Notes under the pieces: generated by a model
What the model was told of the DNA's origin: nothing
The model's database searches: none
Seen by the model: the letters and a program-made list of their open reading frames with translations, nothing else
Position numbers and translations under genes: made by a program
Shown: positions 44,721-51,998 of the stretch, one piece after another
Layout: the number at the start of each line of letters is the position of its first letter
Position numbering within the stretch: the first letter of the stretch is position 1
Source: Flavobacterium macrobrachii
Lineage (GTDB): Bacteria > Bacteroidota > Bacteroidia > Flavobacteriales > Flavobacteriaceae
DNA: 52,290 nucleotides
Assembly (NCBI RefSeq): GCF_014486675.1
Contig: NZ_JACTAC010000016.1
Coordinates: forward strand, 1 to 52,290
Direction: 5' to 3'

Positions 44721-45350
44721 TCAATAAATAAATTCTTTATCAGTAGTCAATATTTTTTTTGAAATATCTAAATTTTTGATAATAATTTTATAATCCATGT
44801 ACTTCTCAAAAGACATTTGTTTATCGAATGAAAAAATAATTCTACTTTGATTTTCAGAAGATACCTTATTAATAAAATCATTCAATTTATCAATTGATTT
44901 AATGTCATCGCCAATTCTAAAAAAATTATTTTTTAGTAAATAGAATTCTAAGTTTTTTTCATCAAAACTCTTTAATTTATATTCAACACTTGTAAACGGC
45001 AAAAAAGCCAACGTTTTTTTCTCTTTATCCATATAGGTAAAATAGTTTTCAGAACCTTCTTTTTTATGTGAACTTTTCTCTTTTTTGGCTTGCAGTTTCT
45101 GAATTTCAGGAATAACCAATTTCAACGGCAATCGTTTGTCGATATTAAACAACCAATTTGTCGAACTAATGGAATTACTTCGGTTTACATCAATCAAAGT
45201 ATCTTTTCCATTGAGTTCAAAAAACATAAAAATGGGTGAATGATCTTTCACATCAGCAATAATCGTTTCATTCAATTGAGGCAATTGGATTTCTTTTTTT
45301 CCGCAAGAAAATAGTGAAACCAACAATAAGGCAACTATTATTTTTTTCAT
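44721..45350 (-). CDS. Putative lipoprotein with ExbD-like C-terminus
   Basis: The 209-aa protein starts MKKIIVALLLVSLFSCGKKE, a lipoprotein signal with Cys16. The mature part is alternating charged and hydrophobic. Near 150-205 the order (SIDKLNDFINKV, RIIFSFDKQMSFEKYMDYK, LDISKK) resembles the periplasmic domain of ExbD (LxLxxKxD near a DxxxxY helix), but without the ExbD membrane helix. This is a weak similarity by eye. The gene is 7 nt downstream of folP on the same strand, but a functional link to folate is not evident. Confidence 0.6.
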   Translation of the reverse strand: MKKIIVALLLVSLFSCGKKEIQLPQLNETIIADVKDHSPIFMFFELNGKDTLIDVNRSNSISSTNWLFNIDKRLPLKLVIPEIQKLQAKKEKSSHKKEGSENYFTYMDKEKKTLAFLPFTSVEYKLKSFDEKNLEFYLLKNNFFRIGDDIKSIDKLNDFINKVSSENQSRIIFSFDKQMSFEKYMDYKIIIKNLDISKKILTTDKEFIY

Positions 45351-45357
45351 TTTTTAA

Positions 45358-46179
45358 TTAATTAAAACTTTTACACAATTTCACACATTCCATTGCTTCT
45401 TTTACATCGTGAACTCTGAGGATTTTTGCTCCTTTTTGTAACGCAATGGTATTCAAAACCGTTGTTCCGTTTAAGGCAAATTCAGCCGAAGTTTCAAGTG
45501 TCTTGTATATCATCGATTTTCTGGAAATTCCAACCAGTAAAGGCAATTCAAGCATTTGAAATAATTCTAGCTTATTCATTACTTCAAAATTTTGTTCCAA
45601 TGTTTTAGCAAATCCAAATCCAGGATCGATGATTAAATCATTTATCCCTAAACTTCTTGCCTGCGCTACTTTTTCTGAAAAATAAAACAACATTTCTTTG
45701 ACTATATTTTCATATTGAGCCAAACTTTGCATCGTTTGCGGATTGCCTTTCATGTGCATCATAATGTAAGGAACTTTTAGTTTGGCAACAGTTTGCATCA
45801 TGTTTTCATCCAAACTTCCGGCAGAAATATCATTAATAATACAAGCTCCGTTTTCAATGGCTTCTTTTGCAACAGTAGCTCGAAAAGTATCTATAGAAAT
45901 TAAGGTTTCAGGGAAGTTTTTTAAAACCAAATCAACTACAGGAAGTAAACGACTAACTTCTTCATCTTCAGAAACAAATTCAGCATTTGGTTTACTCGAA
46001 TACGCGCCAATATCTATGAACGCCGCACCATCAACCAACATTTTTTCAACTTGCTGTAAAACCGAATTTTCATCAGCATATTTTCCGCCATCAAAAAATG
46101 AATTTGGAGTAATATTCAAAATCCCCATTACTTTAGGTGAAGTCAAATAGATTAAATTTCCTTTACAATTGATAGTCAT
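45358..46179 (-). CDS. folP: Dihydropteroate synthase
   Basis: The 273-aa TIM-barrel enzyme joins pterin pyrophosphate and p-aminobenzoate in folate synthesis and is the sulfonamide target. Motifs: VMGILNITPNSFFDGGKY (about 17-34), IDIGAYSSKP near 56, ISIDTFRATVA near 95, IINDISAG near 114, MHMKGNPQTM near 140, DPGFGFAKT near 189 and RVHDVKEA near 254. All active-site loops can be read. It is divergent from the DUF1599 gene, so the 46180-46270 spacer must hold both promoters; only the plus-strand one is clear. Confidence 0.96.
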   Translation of the reverse strand: MTINCKGNLIYLTSPKVMGILNITPNSFFDGGKYADENSVLQQVEKMLVDGAAFIDIGAYSSKPNAEFVSEDEEVSRLLPVVDLVLKNFPETLISIDTFRATVAKEAIENGACIINDISAGSLDENMMQTVAKLKVPYIMMHMKGNPQTMQSLAQYENIVKEMLFYFSEKVAQARSLGINDLIIDPGFGFAKTLEQNFEVMNKLELFQMLELPLLVGISRKSMIYKTLETSAEFALNGTTVLNTIALQKGAKILRVHDVKEAMECVKLCKSFN

Positions 46180-46212
46180 TTCTATTTTAAGATAGTTATA
46201 AGATTTAGTCCT

Positions 46213-46242
46213 TTGAACTTCAATCTTTATTCTTTACTTTTG
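46213..46242 (+). promoter_or_regulatory. Consensus promoter of the DUF1599-tpiA operon
   Basis: TTG (46213-46215), 19-nt spacer, TACTTTTG (46235-46242), both exact. The ATG at 46271 follows 28 nt after the -7 box. Confidence 0.7.
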
Positions 46243-46270
46243 AACAAATTTGATACAAAGATACACCGAA

Positions 46271-46819
46271 ATGAGTACTACTTCTCAAGAATATGATAAA
46301 GTTATCGCTATTTGCCGACAACTTTACATCAATAAAATGAAAGATTACGGAAGTGCTTGGCGCATATTGAGATTGCCATCATTAACCGACCAAATATACA
46401 TCAAAGCCCAAAGAATTAGAAGTTTACAGCAAAACGAAGTTCGAAAAGTTGACGAAGATGAAACCGGAGAATTCATCGGAATTATCAATTATTCCATCAT
46501 GGCATTAGTTCAATTGGAACTCGGAGTTGTAGAACAACCTGATTTAGATATTGAAAAAGCTACGAAACTTTACGACGAAAAAGTAGCGTTAACCAAAGCG
46601 TTAATGGAAGCCAAAAATCACGATTATGGCGAAGCTTGGCGCGAAATGCGCGTTAGTTCGTTAACCGATTTGATTTTACAAAAACTACTTCGAGTGAAAC
46701 AAATTGAAGACAACAAAGGAAAAACTATCGTTTCAGAAGGTATTGATGCCAATTATCAAGATATGCTAAATTACTCTGTATTTGCATTGATTTTAATGGG
46801 ATTTGGACAAAAAAATTAA
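46271..46819 (+). CDS. DUF1599 domain protein
   Basis: The 182-aa soluble protein is made of two similar halves: first YINKMKDYGSAWRILRLPSL (about 18-37), second ALMEAKNHDYGEAWREMRVS (about 106-125), each followed by a conserved helix with TDxIxxK. The duplicated KxxDYGxAW motif is the DUF1599 hallmark. The biochemical role is not known to me; the family is seen near nucleotide and folate genes. It is the first gene of the operon with the BT_3928-type protein, TlpA-like and tpiA, 10 nt upstream of the next ATG. An alternative TTG at 46250 is not needed. Confidence 0.85.
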   Translation: MSTTSQEYDKVIAICRQLYINKMKDYGSAWRILRLPSLTDQIYIKAQRIRSLQQNEVRKVDEDETGEFIGIINYSIMALVQLELGVVEQPDLDIEKATKLYDEKVALTKALMEAKNHDYGEAWREMRVSSLTDLILQKLLRVKQIEDNKGKTIVSEGIDANYQDMLNYSVFALILMGFGQKN

Positions 46820-46829
46820 ACTAAAAATT

Positions 46830-47921
46830 ATGTCAAAAAATAACATCGCTTGGGGAATTCGAATAGTAATTTCATTTTTATTTCTACTATCAGCTGTAGC
46901 AAAATTATATCCATCGCCATATTTTGCCATTTCAACATTTGAAGTAAAACAATTGTATCCAATGGGATTTTCAGAAGGTTTTGCGCCTTATTTTTCCCGA
47001 ATTCTTATCGGAATTGAATTTGCACTTGGTTTCTTATTACTGCAAAAAAACTTTCTGAGAACGGTTGTCATTCCTGCAACGATATTATTATTAGCTGTTT
47101 TCACTATGCATTTAACGATTGAAACGTTTATGAATGGTGGAAATTCAGGTAACTGTGGTTGTTTTGGAAGTTTGTTACCAATGACACCAATTGAAGCCAT
47201 AATCAAGAACGTTTTAGCAATGGCTTTGTTGGTTTGGTTGTTCATTATTATGCCAAAATCTAGCGAAAAAACACATAACTTTTGGGTTTTAGCAACGGTA
47301 ACATTGGCATCAATTTTAGCATTGTTTATGGTTGCGCCAATTCAACCAATTGTTGCTGAAACTTTTGAACCAGAAACCAACTCGGTTTTACCCGTAATTG
47401 ATACTACAATGACTTCTGTTCCTGCTGTTGAAACGATAAAAGATACAACTTCCATCAAAACAGAGGCAACTAAAAAAGTGGAAAAAGAAGTTGAAAAAGT
47501 AATCGACGAACCTGCGAAGAAAAAATCAGGATTTGCTCAATATTTCTCGACTATCGATAATGGTAGAAAAACACTAGCATTATTTGTTCCGGGTTGTGAT
47601 CATTGTCGTGATGCCGCAAAAGAATTAACCGAGTTAAGAAAGAAAACTAAAAATTTTCCAGAAATATCCATAATTTTTATGAACGAAGAAGCGGATTTAA
47701 TTCCTGATTTTTTCAAAGCTGCTGGAGCCGAATATCCCTATAAAATTATTGAAGTAATTCCGTTTTGGAAAGTTTTAGGTTCAGGTCGTTACACACCGGG
47801 AATTAAATACCTTTGGAATGGAAATGAATACAAATATTATGACGGAATTAATGCCAACAAATTTGATATTCATGATTTTGAAAAACTTATCGCTAAACCC
47901 TACAGCGAACTAAAAAAATAA
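46830..47921 (+). CDS. BT_3928-type DoxX/MauE membrane protein with thiol domain
   Basis: The 363-aa inner-membrane protein has four helices of the DoxX/MauE type in the first ~150 residues (FLFLLSAVAKLYPSPYFAI start) and the diagnostic GNCGCFGSL motif near residue 106. A long linker rich in T, E and K (about 185-235) leads to a periplasmic thioredoxin-like C-terminal domain, VPGCDHC near 254, with a CxxC pair. The likely job is transfer of electrons across the membrane to periplasmic thiols. The downstream TlpA-like protein is a natural partner. I start at ATG 46830. Confidence 0.8.
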   Translation: MSKNNIAWGIRIVISFLFLLSAVAKLYPSPYFAISTFEVKQLYPMGFSEGFAPYFSRILIGIEFALGFLLLQKNFLRTVVIPATILLLAVFTMHLTIETFMNGGNSGNCGCFGSLLPMTPIEAIIKNVLAMALLVWLFIIMPKSSEKTHNFWVLATVTLASILALFMVAPIQPIVAETFEPETNSVLPVIDTTMTSVPAVETIKDTTSIKTEATKKVEKEVEKVIDEPAKKKSGFAQYFSTIDNGRKTLALFVPGCDHCRDAAKELTELRKKTKNFPEISIIFMNEEADLIPDFFKAAGAEYPYKIIEVIPFWKVLGSGRYTPGIKYLWNGNEYKYYDGINANKFDIHDFEKLIAKPYSELKK

Positions 47922-47931
47922 TAATTAAGTT

Positions 47932-48228
47932 ATGCTTGATTTCTTAAAAAATAAAAAGGAGAGTGAAAAAGTTCTAATTGGCATTGGAATTTGTACTTTA
48001 ATTATAGTATTTGGATATACTGTCTTATATTATGCTTCATCCAAAGAAGATTTATTTTTAGGTCATACCTTTTTCATATTGATTGGAACAACTCTTGTAG
48101 CCGTTGGTGGATTGGGAATTGTTTTACTTCTTAAATATCTATATGATTACAGAAGAAGACAAAAAAGAAAAGAATTAAAAAGAAAAAAACATAAAATTAC
48201 ATTCCTCAAAAAGGAAAATAAACAATAA
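47932..48228 (+). CDS. Small two-helix membrane protein, unknown
   Basis: The 98-aa protein has two hydrophobic helices (about 13-33 and 43-67) and a strongly basic tail (RRRQKRKELKRKKHK) that should stay in the cytoplasm. It lies 10 nt after the DoxX-type gene and 5 nt before the TlpA-like gene, so it is probably part of the same membrane redox unit. No family is recognised. Confidence 0.65.
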   Translation: MLDFLKNKKESEKVLIGIGICTLIIVFGYTVLYYASSKEDLFLGHTFFILIGTTLVAVGGLGIVLLLKYLYDYRRRQKRKELKRKKHKITFLKKENKQ

Positions 48229-48232
48229 AATT

Positions 48233-48733
48233 ATGAAAAAATATTTATCGGCAATTGTAGTTATCTTAACTACTCTTTCCTGCTCAAATGCGCAAGATAA
48301 CAAACAGTTTAGCAAAGAAGCGCTTTCAAAAAACTTAATTACATTAGATAATAAGCAAATTAACTTTAATGATATTTTAAAAAAACACCAAGGAAAAGTT
48401 ACCGTTATTGAAGTTTGGGCATCTTGGTGTAGTGATTGTGTAAAAGCAATGCCTAAACTAAAAGAATTACAAACCAATCATCCTGATGTTGATTATGTAT
48501 TCATTTCTATGGATAAAGAATTTGGAAAATGGAAAGCCGGAATTGAAAAACACGAATTGAAAGGCGACCATTATTGGGCAGAAGATGGAATGAAAGGTGA
48601 GTTTGGAAAATCTATAAATTTAGATTGGATACCAAGATACATTATATTGGATAAAGATAATAAAGTTGTACTGTATCGTGCAATTGAAACTGATTTTGAA
48701 ACTATCAACACTACATTAAAAAACCTAAAATAA
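48233..48733 (+). CDS. TlpA-like thioredoxin, exported
   Basis: The 166-aa protein has an N-terminal export signal (MKKYLSAIVVILTTLSC; the cysteine at 17 may be lipidated, but the lipobox is weak, so cleavage near SNAQ is also possible). The thioredoxin fold has the active-site motif WASWCSDCVKAMP (about 61-73) and the cis-proline in DWIPRYIILD near 141. Periplasmic TlpA/ResA-type proteins reduce disulfides, for example in apocytochromes. It sits directly downstream of the DoxX-type protein. Its TAA stop shares the A with the tpiA ATG. Confidence 0.85.
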   Translation: MKKYLSAIVVILTTLSCSNAQDNKQFSKEALSKNLITLDNKQINFNDILKKHQGKVTVIEVWASWCSDCVKAMPKLKELQTNHPDVDYVFISMDKEFGKWKAGIEKHELKGDHYWAEDGMKGEFGKSINLDWIPRYIILDKDNKVVLYRAIETDFETINTTLKNLK

Positions 48734-49485
48734 TGAGAAAAAAAATTGTTGCCGGCAACTGGAAAATGCATAAAAACGCCGAGGAAACCGAAGATTTATT
48801 GAACGATTTAATTGATAAACTTCCTAATGATGTTGAAGCACAAATTATTGTGGCACCAACTTTTGTAAACTTGGCCTCAGCGGTTGATCATCTTGAATTT
48901 ACTAATATTGCGGTTGCAGCTCAAAACATGCATCAAACAGAAGCTGGTGCTTTTACCGGAGAAATTTCGGCGGATATGCTGAAAAGTATCGGTGTGAACA
49001 CGGTAATTATTGGTCATTCAGAAAGAAGAGCTTATTTTAATGAAACGGATGCTATTCTTGCCAATAAAGTTTCGACGGCTTTAAAACACGATATGGTTGT
49101 TATTTTCTGTTTTGGTGAAGAATTGAAAGACAGACAAGATAACCAACACTTTAATGTAGTTGAAAACCAACTTAGAGATGGATTATTCCATATTGAAAAT
49201 AAAGATTGGGAACTAATTGTTTTGGCTTATGAACCCGTTTGGGCTATTGGTACCGGAGAAACAGCTTCGCCGGAACAAGCTCAAGAAATGCACGAATTCA
49301 TTAGAGAAACCGTTAGAAAAAGATACGGAAATACTATTGCAGAAGATGTATCAATACTATATGGTGGAAGTGTTAAACCAGAAAATGCTGGCGAAATATT
49401 TTCTAAACCCGATGTTGATGGTGGATTAATTGGTGGTGCAGCATTAAAAGCCGAAGACTTTTCTAAAATAGTTTCTGCTATTTAA
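48733..49485 (+). CDS. tpiA: Triosephosphate isomerase
   Basis: The 250-aa TIM-barrel enzyme interconverts DHAP and glyceraldehyde 3-phosphate. The substrate lysine is in VAGNWKMHK near 10, the catalytic histidine in IIGHSERRAYF near 94, the catalytic glutamate in LAYEPVWAIGTG near 165, and the phosphate loop is ILYGGSVKPENA near 210. One-base overlap with the TlpA-like gene indicates coupling. A strong terminator follows. Confidence 0.97.
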   Translation: MRKKIVAGNWKMHKNAEETEDLLNDLIDKLPNDVEAQIIVAPTFVNLASAVDHLEFTNIAVAAQNMHQTEAGAFTGEISADMLKSIGVNTVIIGHSERRAYFNETDAILANKVSTALKHDMVVIFCFGEELKDRQDNQHFNVVENQLRDGLFHIENKDWELIVLAYEPVWAIGTGETASPEQAQEMHEFIRETVRKRYGNTIAEDVSILYGGSVKPENAGEIFSKPDVDGGLIGGAALKAEDFSKIVSAI

Positions 49486-49503
49486 AATGATAAATATTCA
49501 AAT

Positions 49504-49534
49504 AAAAAACCTTTCAAATTGAAAGGTTTTTTTT
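49504..49534 (+). terminator. Rho-independent terminator of the tpiA operon
   Basis: A perfect 14-bp inverted repeat AAAAAACCTTTCAA / TTGAAAGGTTTTTT around one A, with a run of eight T. It lies 19 nt after the tpiA stop. Confidence 0.9.
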
Positions 49535-49625
49535 ATTGAAAAAGAAATAAAAATGTATTTCGTCGATTTTATTTGCGTTTTACCGATTATTACAATAGGT
49601 TTGTTCTTGTCAAAAATTAGAAACA

Positions 49626-50093
49626 ATGAAATCAAAAATAGCTTTACTCCTGTTACTTCTTGGTAGTGTAAAAATGTTTGGACAACTAGATAGTCAAAAA
49701 CGTTTTCAATCGGATACACGAAAATATTATGTTTGGAATATTTTTGAGAAAAAGTATGAATTAATGGAAACCGAATACGAACACTCTATCATTGACATTC
49801 GTGAAATTGGTTCTAAAACTAATGGCTACATTGTAATCAGTATGCTTGACAATGGATTAACCCGTTTGCATCATGGTTCCATCTACAGCTTTGCTAAAAC
49901 CAGTGAAACCGAAGGTAGTTGGCTATTCAAATCTAAAAACAGCAAGGCAAAAATTACCTACAATCCAAAAGAGAATACCATCACTTATCTTTATGACGCT
50001 GATAACGATCGCTACAATCGATTGATGATTTTCAATGTCTATCCTGATGAAATTCCTGACTCTCACTTGAAGACTATTACTAAAGTGGACTAA
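49626..50093 (+). CDS. Secreted protein of unknown function
   Basis: The 155-aa protein has a signal peptide (MKSKIALLLLLLGSVKMFGQ, cleavage near residue 20). The remaining ~135 residues look all-beta, with strands such as NGYIVISMLDNG and NTITYLYDADND. No catalytic motif is seen and I do not recognise the family. It is preceded by the tpiA terminator and followed at 64 nt by prmA, which has its own -7 box, so it is probably transcribed alone. Confidence 0.75.
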   Translation: MKSKIALLLLLLGSVKMFGQLDSQKRFQSDTRKYYVWNIFEKKYELMETEYEHSIIDIREIGSKTNGYIVISMLDNGLTRLHHGSIYSFAKTSETEGSWLFKSKNSKAKITYNPKENTITYLYDADNDRYNRLMIFNVYPDEIPDSHLKTITKVD

Positions 50094-50111
50094 TTTTTTT
50101 TTGCAAATAAG

Positions 50112-50142
50112 TTCAAAATCGAATGCTTGATACTTACCTTTG
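50112..50142 (+). promoter_or_regulatory. Candidate promoter of prmA
   Basis: TACCTTTG (50135-50142) is an exact -7 box. The -33 position holds TTC (50112-50114) at a 20-nt spacing, one base off consensus. The ATG follows 15 nt after the box. Confidence 0.5.
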
Positions 50143-50157
50143 CAAAAAAAATAAATC

Positions 50158-50991
50158 ATGTCAAACATCTATTTAGGATATCACTTTAGCGTTCAACCCA
50201 AAGAACTTGGTTCAGAAATTTTAATTGCCGAATTGGGCGAAAAACCGTTTGAAAGTTTCATTGAAACCGAAGATGGCTTTAGTGCTTATATTCAAAAAGA
50301 GCTTTGGACCGAAGATATCTTGAGTGACATCAGTATATTAAACTCTGATGAGTTTGTTATTACCTACTCGATGGAAGAAATCGATCAAGTGAATTGGAAC
50401 GAAGAATGGGAAAAGAACTTCGAACCCATTGATGTTGACGGAAAATGTCACGTTCGTGCGCCTTTTCATCCTAAAACCGATGCCGAATTTGACATTGTTA
50501 TCGAACCTAAGATGAGTTTTGGGACGGGTCATCATGAAACTACACACATGATGATACAACATTTGCTGGAAACCGATGTAAAAAACATGAAAACTCTTGA
50601 TATGGGTTGTGGAACCGCAATTTTGGCCATTCTTGCTGAGATGAAAGGTGCAAAACCTATTGATGCTATTGATATTGATAACTGGTGTTACCTCAACTCT
50701 ATTGAAAATGCTGAACGCAATAACTGTAAAGAAATTACCGTTTATGAAGGCGATGCTGCTTTGTTAGCAGGTAGAAAATACGACTTGATTATTGCTAACA
50801 TCAACCGAAATATTTTGTTGAACGACATGCAACAGTATGTTGATTGTTTAAATAAAAACGGTATTCTGTTATTGAGCGGTTTTTATACTGAAGATATTCC
50901 TTTTATTGATGCATCATGTACTGAAAAAGGATTGACTTATGTTAAAAAATTTGAAAGAAACAATTGGGTTTCATTGAAATATACCTTTTAA
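50158..50991 (+). CDS. prmA: Ribosomal protein L11 methyltransferase
   Basis: The 277-aa protein trimethylates lysines and the N-terminus of L11. The N-terminal recognition domain is followed by a SAM-binding Rossmann domain: MSFGTGHHETTHMMIQ (about 121-136), LDMGCGTAILAILAEMKGA (about 148-166), AIDIDNWCYLNSIENA (about 171-186) and LIIANINRNILL (about 208). This is the canonical PrmA order. Its stop TAA is the start of the ATGnTWA heptamer stretch leading to clpS. Confidence 0.93.
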   Translation: MSNIYLGYHFSVQPKELGSEILIAELGEKPFESFIETEDGFSAYIQKELWTEDILSDISILNSDEFVITYSMEEIDQVNWNEEWEKNFEPIDVDGKCHVRAPFHPKTDAEFDIVIEPKMSFGTGHHETTHMMIQHLLETDVKNMKTLDMGCGTAILAILAEMKGAKPIDAIDIDNWCYLNSIENAERNNCKEITVYEGDAALLAGRKYDLIIANINRNILLNDMQQYVDCLNKNGILLLSGFYTEDIPFIDASCTEKGLTYVKKFERNNWVSLKYTF

Positions 50992-51018
50992 TGTTTAATG
51001 ATAAATGATTAATTTTAT
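50991..51018. repeat. Heptamer stretch (ATGnTWA) between prmA and clpS
   Basis: ATGTTTA, ATGATAA, ATGATTA in exact 7-bp register, then ATTTTAT. The first A is the last base of the prmA stop codon. Confidence 0.65.
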
Positions 51019-51033
51019 AAAAATTAGATGAAG

Positions 51034-51309
51034 ATGAGTACGATAGAAAAAGTTCAAGAAGACGTTTTAGTTGATGAATTAACGGGAGTTAACAACGAAA
51101 TTGTTTTGTATAACGACGATGTAAATACTTTTGACCACGTAATTGATACGTTAATCAGGGTTTGTCAACATACTGCTGAACAGGCGGAACAATGTGCTAT
51201 ACTGGTGCATTATAAAGGGAAATGTACTGTAAAAACTGGTCATTTTGACGAATTAAAGCCTCAATGCACTCAACTTTTAGAAGCTGGTTTGAGCGCTGAA
51301 ATCATTTGA
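51034..51309 (+). CDS. clpS: ClpS protease adaptor
   Basis: The 91-aa adaptor delivers N-degron substrates to the Clp ATPase. It contains NEIVLYNDDVNTFDHVIDTL (about 21-40), with the NDD residues that line the N-degron pocket, and LVHYKGKCTVKTGHFDELKP (about 59-78), whose histidines are part of that pocket and the ClpA/C contact. I start at ATG 51034; an ATG two codons upstream is possible. It is 42 nt after prmA and may be co-transcribed. The TGA stop contains the start of a heptamer array. Confidence 0.94.
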   Translation: MSTIEKVQEDVLVDELTGVNNEIVLYNDDVNTFDHVIDTLIRVCQHTAEQAEQCAILVHYKGKCTVKTGHFDELKPQCTQLLEAGLSAEII

Positions 51310-51349
51310 TTTAAGATTGAAGATTTAGGATTTTAGAATTCAGAATGAT
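51308..51349. repeat. Heptamer array (GATTTAR) fused to the clpS stop
   Basis: GATTTAA, GATTGAA, GATTTAG, GATTTTA, GAATTCA, GAATGAT: six units in 7-bp register. The first two bases belong to the clpS TGA stop codon. Confidence 0.85.
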
Positions 51350-51358
51350 TTAACCTTT

Positions 51359-51430
51359 AACCGCAAAATCCCAAAAAGTATTAACTTTTACAACGTAAAA
51401 TCTTTGTGAATTTTGCGGTTATTTTTTCTT
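51359..51430 (+). terminator. Long-range hairpin and T-tract downstream of clpS
   Basis: AACCGCAAAAT (51359-51369) pairs perfectly with ATTTTGCGGTT (51410-51420), enclosing a smaller hairpin AAAAGT / ACTTTT (51374-51389). It is followed by ATTTTTTCTTT. It probably terminates clpS. From memory, 'TTTGCGGTTA' arms recur between genes in Bacteroidota. Confidence 0.6.
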
Positions 51431-51465
51431 TAAAATCTGCAATCAAAAATTGTTAATCAAAAATC

Positions 51466-51894
51466 TTATATTTTAAACTTCCAGTCAAATTCGTCGTTGT
51501 CTTTGATAATGGCGCCTACTTCGGCACGGATGATGGTATTGAATTCGGCTTGAAGGATTAGCCAATTGCTTTCATTAAAGTGATTTTCTGTGCTATCAAA
51601 CTCTTCTACTTCCCAGGTGGTGAAAGGCAAATCTGCTTTTATTTGTTCTATATTCTTCCCTATTACTTTTTGGTTTAAAACGGTTGCTTCTGCATTGGAA
51701 GTAATGATGTATCCTAAACGATAGTCTTCGTCTTCATAGAAGGTTAAACGGAGTTTTTGGTCATTGTAGAGGTAAATAATGTTACCATCGTCGTCGTTAA
51801 ACTGTTTGCTGGGTTTTCCGTAAAGGGCTTCAACGTCTTTTTGTTTCATGCCAAAAAGGAGTTGGTCTATTCCGTTTTTTAAATTGATAATCAT
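51466..51894 (-). CDS. Conserved-looking cytoplasmic protein, unknown
   Basis: The 142-aa acidic protein has no signal peptide or membrane segment. It opens NLKNGIDQLLFGMKQKDVEA, a pattern (LGMTxxEVxxxLGxP) seen in small two-layer domains of SmpA/BamE-like or unknown type, followed by KLRLTFYEDEDYRLGYIITS. The second half reads WEVEEFDSTENHFNESNWLI and NTIIRAEVGAII. I do not recognise a named family. A TATCTTTG -7 box (51920-51927, minus strand) lies 26 nt upstream of the ATG. Confidence 0.7.
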   Translation of the reverse strand: MIINLKNGIDQLLFGMKQKDVEALYGKPSKQFNDDDGNIIYLYNDQKLRLTFYEDEDYRLGYIITSNAEATVLNQKVIGKNIEQIKADLPFTTWEVEEFDSTENHFNESNWLILQAEFNTIIRAEVGAIIKDNDEFDWKFKI

Positions 51895-51919
51895 TGTAGG
51901 TCTGTGGTTTTATTTTGGT

Positions 51920-51927
51920 CAAAGATA
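51920..51927 (-). promoter_or_regulatory. -7 box for the 51466-51894 gene
   Basis: TATCTTTG on the minus strand matches TAnnTTTG exactly, 26 nt before the ATG. The -33 element is not evident. Confidence 0.4.
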
Positions 51928-51952
51928 TTTATTTTTATAGTAATGGTATAAA

Positions 51953-51980
51953 AAAACCGCTTCTGGATGGAAGCGGTTTT
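51953..51980 (-). terminator. Rho-independent terminator of hsp20
   Basis: A perfect 11-bp stem AAAACCGCTTC / GAAGCGGTTTT with a 6-nt loop, followed on the minus strand by T-rich sequence. It lies 19 nt after the hsp20 stop. Confidence 0.88.
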
Positions 51981-51998
51981 AGGTAACCCAATCTAAAC

